In this document: in pieces, positions 62,866 to 64,000 of the stretch
How positions within the stretch are numbered: the first letter of the stretch is position 1
How the letters are laid out: each line of letters starts with the position of its first letter
NCBI GenBank assembly: GCA_003640385.1
Contig: RCAB01000222.1
Span: 35,555-99,554 of the forward strand
Source of the DNA: Setaria digitata
Lineage: Eukaryota; Nematoda; Chromadorea; Rhabditida; Setariidae
Length of the DNA stretch: 64,000 nucleotides
Direction of reading: 5' to 3'
Notes under the pieces: model-generated
What the model saw: only the letters and a program-made list of their open reading frames with translations
The model's database searches: none
What the model was told of the DNA's origin: nothing
Made by a program: the position numbers and the translations under genes

Positions 62866-63642
62866 TCAAATGGCGATGGCCATTTGGAAGGGTGGTGGTT
62901 CATCCATATCCATGTCATGATCACTATTGGGGTCACTGCTGGTGTTTCCGGATTCATCCTGAGACGACGGATCGGAAGAATATTTCATCCGGCGGCGACG
63001 TAATTGTCGGCGGTGCCTTCGATTTCTACCACGCTTCTTAGTGATTGTTTTCACCGACCCATATCGTCCGTCAATCTGAAAAAAAAGACTATCATTTTAA
63101 AGTCGACTGAGCAAAAAAATTTAATAAATAAAATTATTTGATGAAATATGAAATCCAAAAAAGTAATGTTCCAGCCAGCATACATCCCCAAATGCGCGAA
63201 AACTCGATTTGCGCTCACGAAGCCAGTAGCGATGACTGCCAACAAAGGAATTTCTAGGTTCAGCAGAGATCCTCCTCGATCCAGCAGCAGGTGCGTTGCC
63301 GATTCCCTGCCCGTTTTGAATCATCCTGCTCATGCGCAGATCAGGCGGGAGGACCGGAATAAACGGAAGCGAAGCCGACCCGTCTCGAGCAGGCTGTCGC
63401 TGCTCGAAAACATTGTCCGCGTTGTTCTCGTCACTGCTAACGATCAGAATTGAATCATTAAGGTTGCAGCTCTCGCCCGAACCTGGTACACTGCCCAAAG
63501 AACTGCTGCGCTTAATGGGAGTGCTATGACATAGAGGAACCGGAGAATGGGTCATAGAGAAATCCGCAAAAGAACTGTCACCGAATCCACCACCAATGGA
63601 GGACGTCGGTCCTCCGGCAAGAATTTCGTCATCAAACTCCAT
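62866..63642 (-). CDS. Unrecognised Ser-rich protein with basic arginine cluster, 222 residues
   Basis: Two exons, 63642-63184 and 63075-62866, join in phase 0 (TTTGGGGAT/gtatgc; tttttcag/ATTGAC). Composition is far richer in G+C than the surroundings. Order: an acidic start (MEFDDEILAGGPTSSIGG); a serine-rich segment with proline (THSPVPLCHSTPIKRSSSLG); a possible short conserved core (SLPFIPVLPPDLRMSRMI); RRISAEPRNSF and RERKSSFRAFGD, which look like basophilic kinase and 14-3-3 type sites; a strongly basic run (KKRGRNRRHRRQLRRRR) typical of a nuclear signal; then a Ser/Asp-rich tail ending PPPFQMAIAI. It is likely an intrinsically disordered nuclear or signalling protein. An acceptor-like CTGCTTAATCAG at 63685 could take a spliced leader. 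I cannot name the family. Confidence 0.8.
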
Positions 63643-64000
63643 GGCAACAATGAGAGGAGCGATGGTGATTAGTAGTGGTTTCGACTGATTAAGCAGCAAT
63701 CGGAATAACAATGAAGTGAAGAAAATAATTCCGCCTATTTAAAACATTAAATAAGCGCTATGCAAATTCCATTGAAATGATAAAAAACCTAACAAATAAC
63801 ATTAATCAAAATATGTAAATTTAATCACATGTAAATATCACAAGTTAGCAGAAATATCGGTATGAAAACGTTATTACAGATATTTTTATGCTCGATCTGT
63901 AAAGATATTGAAAACATCCCAGGTAAGCAAACATTTCTTATGCAAATGCTATCACAAAGTTGTTGAGACTTGATTTATAAAAGATTCGAGTGATAGCGGA
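63643..64000 (-). promoter_or_regulatory. 5' flank of the 63-kb gene
   Basis: The reading frame remains open for about 20 codons upstream of ATG 63642 without another ATG. The splice-leader-type acceptor at 63685 splits this stretch. The rest is AT-rich, with no clear promoter box and no other gene before the window ends. Confidence 0.35.

Overview
This window looks like nuclear DNA of a nematode, and a spirurid or filarial worm is my best guess. That assignment is inference from style. The DNA is very AT-rich with constant short A and T runs. Introns are small and end in TTTTAG or TTNCAG with little branch-point context. Several starts sit just downstream of an isolated 3' splice site, as in trans-spliced nematode mRNAs. 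The content (an abts-type anion exchanger, a beta-type insulin-like peptide, an amidated neuropeptide precursor) fits. There are no operons, ribosomal RNAs, CRISPR arrays or phage genes. Four runs of N mark assembly gaps, and two of them are flanked by near-identical copies of the same sequence.

Layout. 1-2.9 kb is 3' flank. 2.9-15.9 kb, minus strand, is a 24-exon SLC4 anion exchanger that I assembled exon by exon. All splice phases match to give 1126 residues. It has a second, alternative first exon at 12.4 kb, one non-canonical intron that begins AT, and a 373-base poly(A) tract. 16-23 kb is a repeat-rich desert. 23.4-27.7 kb holds coding-like exons of at least one small unrecognised plus-strand gene. 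30.6-33.1 kb, minus strand, is one long intronless reading frame for a low-complexity, probably nuclear protein of 846 residues. 33-52 kb is mostly repeats and AT-rich sequence with isolated exon-like pieces. 52.3-55.5 kb, plus strand, is a four-exon insulin-like peptide gene. 56.6-58.7 kb, minus strand and convergent with it, is a four-exon neuropeptide precursor with two peptides ending SSRFW-amide. 62.9-63.6 kb, minus strand, is a two-exon gene for an unrecognised basic protein.

How the genes fit together. The two secreted signalling genes lie tail to tail about 1.1 kb apart and were invisible to a simple ORF scan because their exons are short. Nothing in the sequence shows that they act with the anion exchanger. 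The most notable contents are the SSRFW-amide precursor, the insulin gene with unusual A-chain spacing, the AT-start intron and dual promoters of the exchanger, and a hairpin element in intron 1 of the neuropeptide gene.
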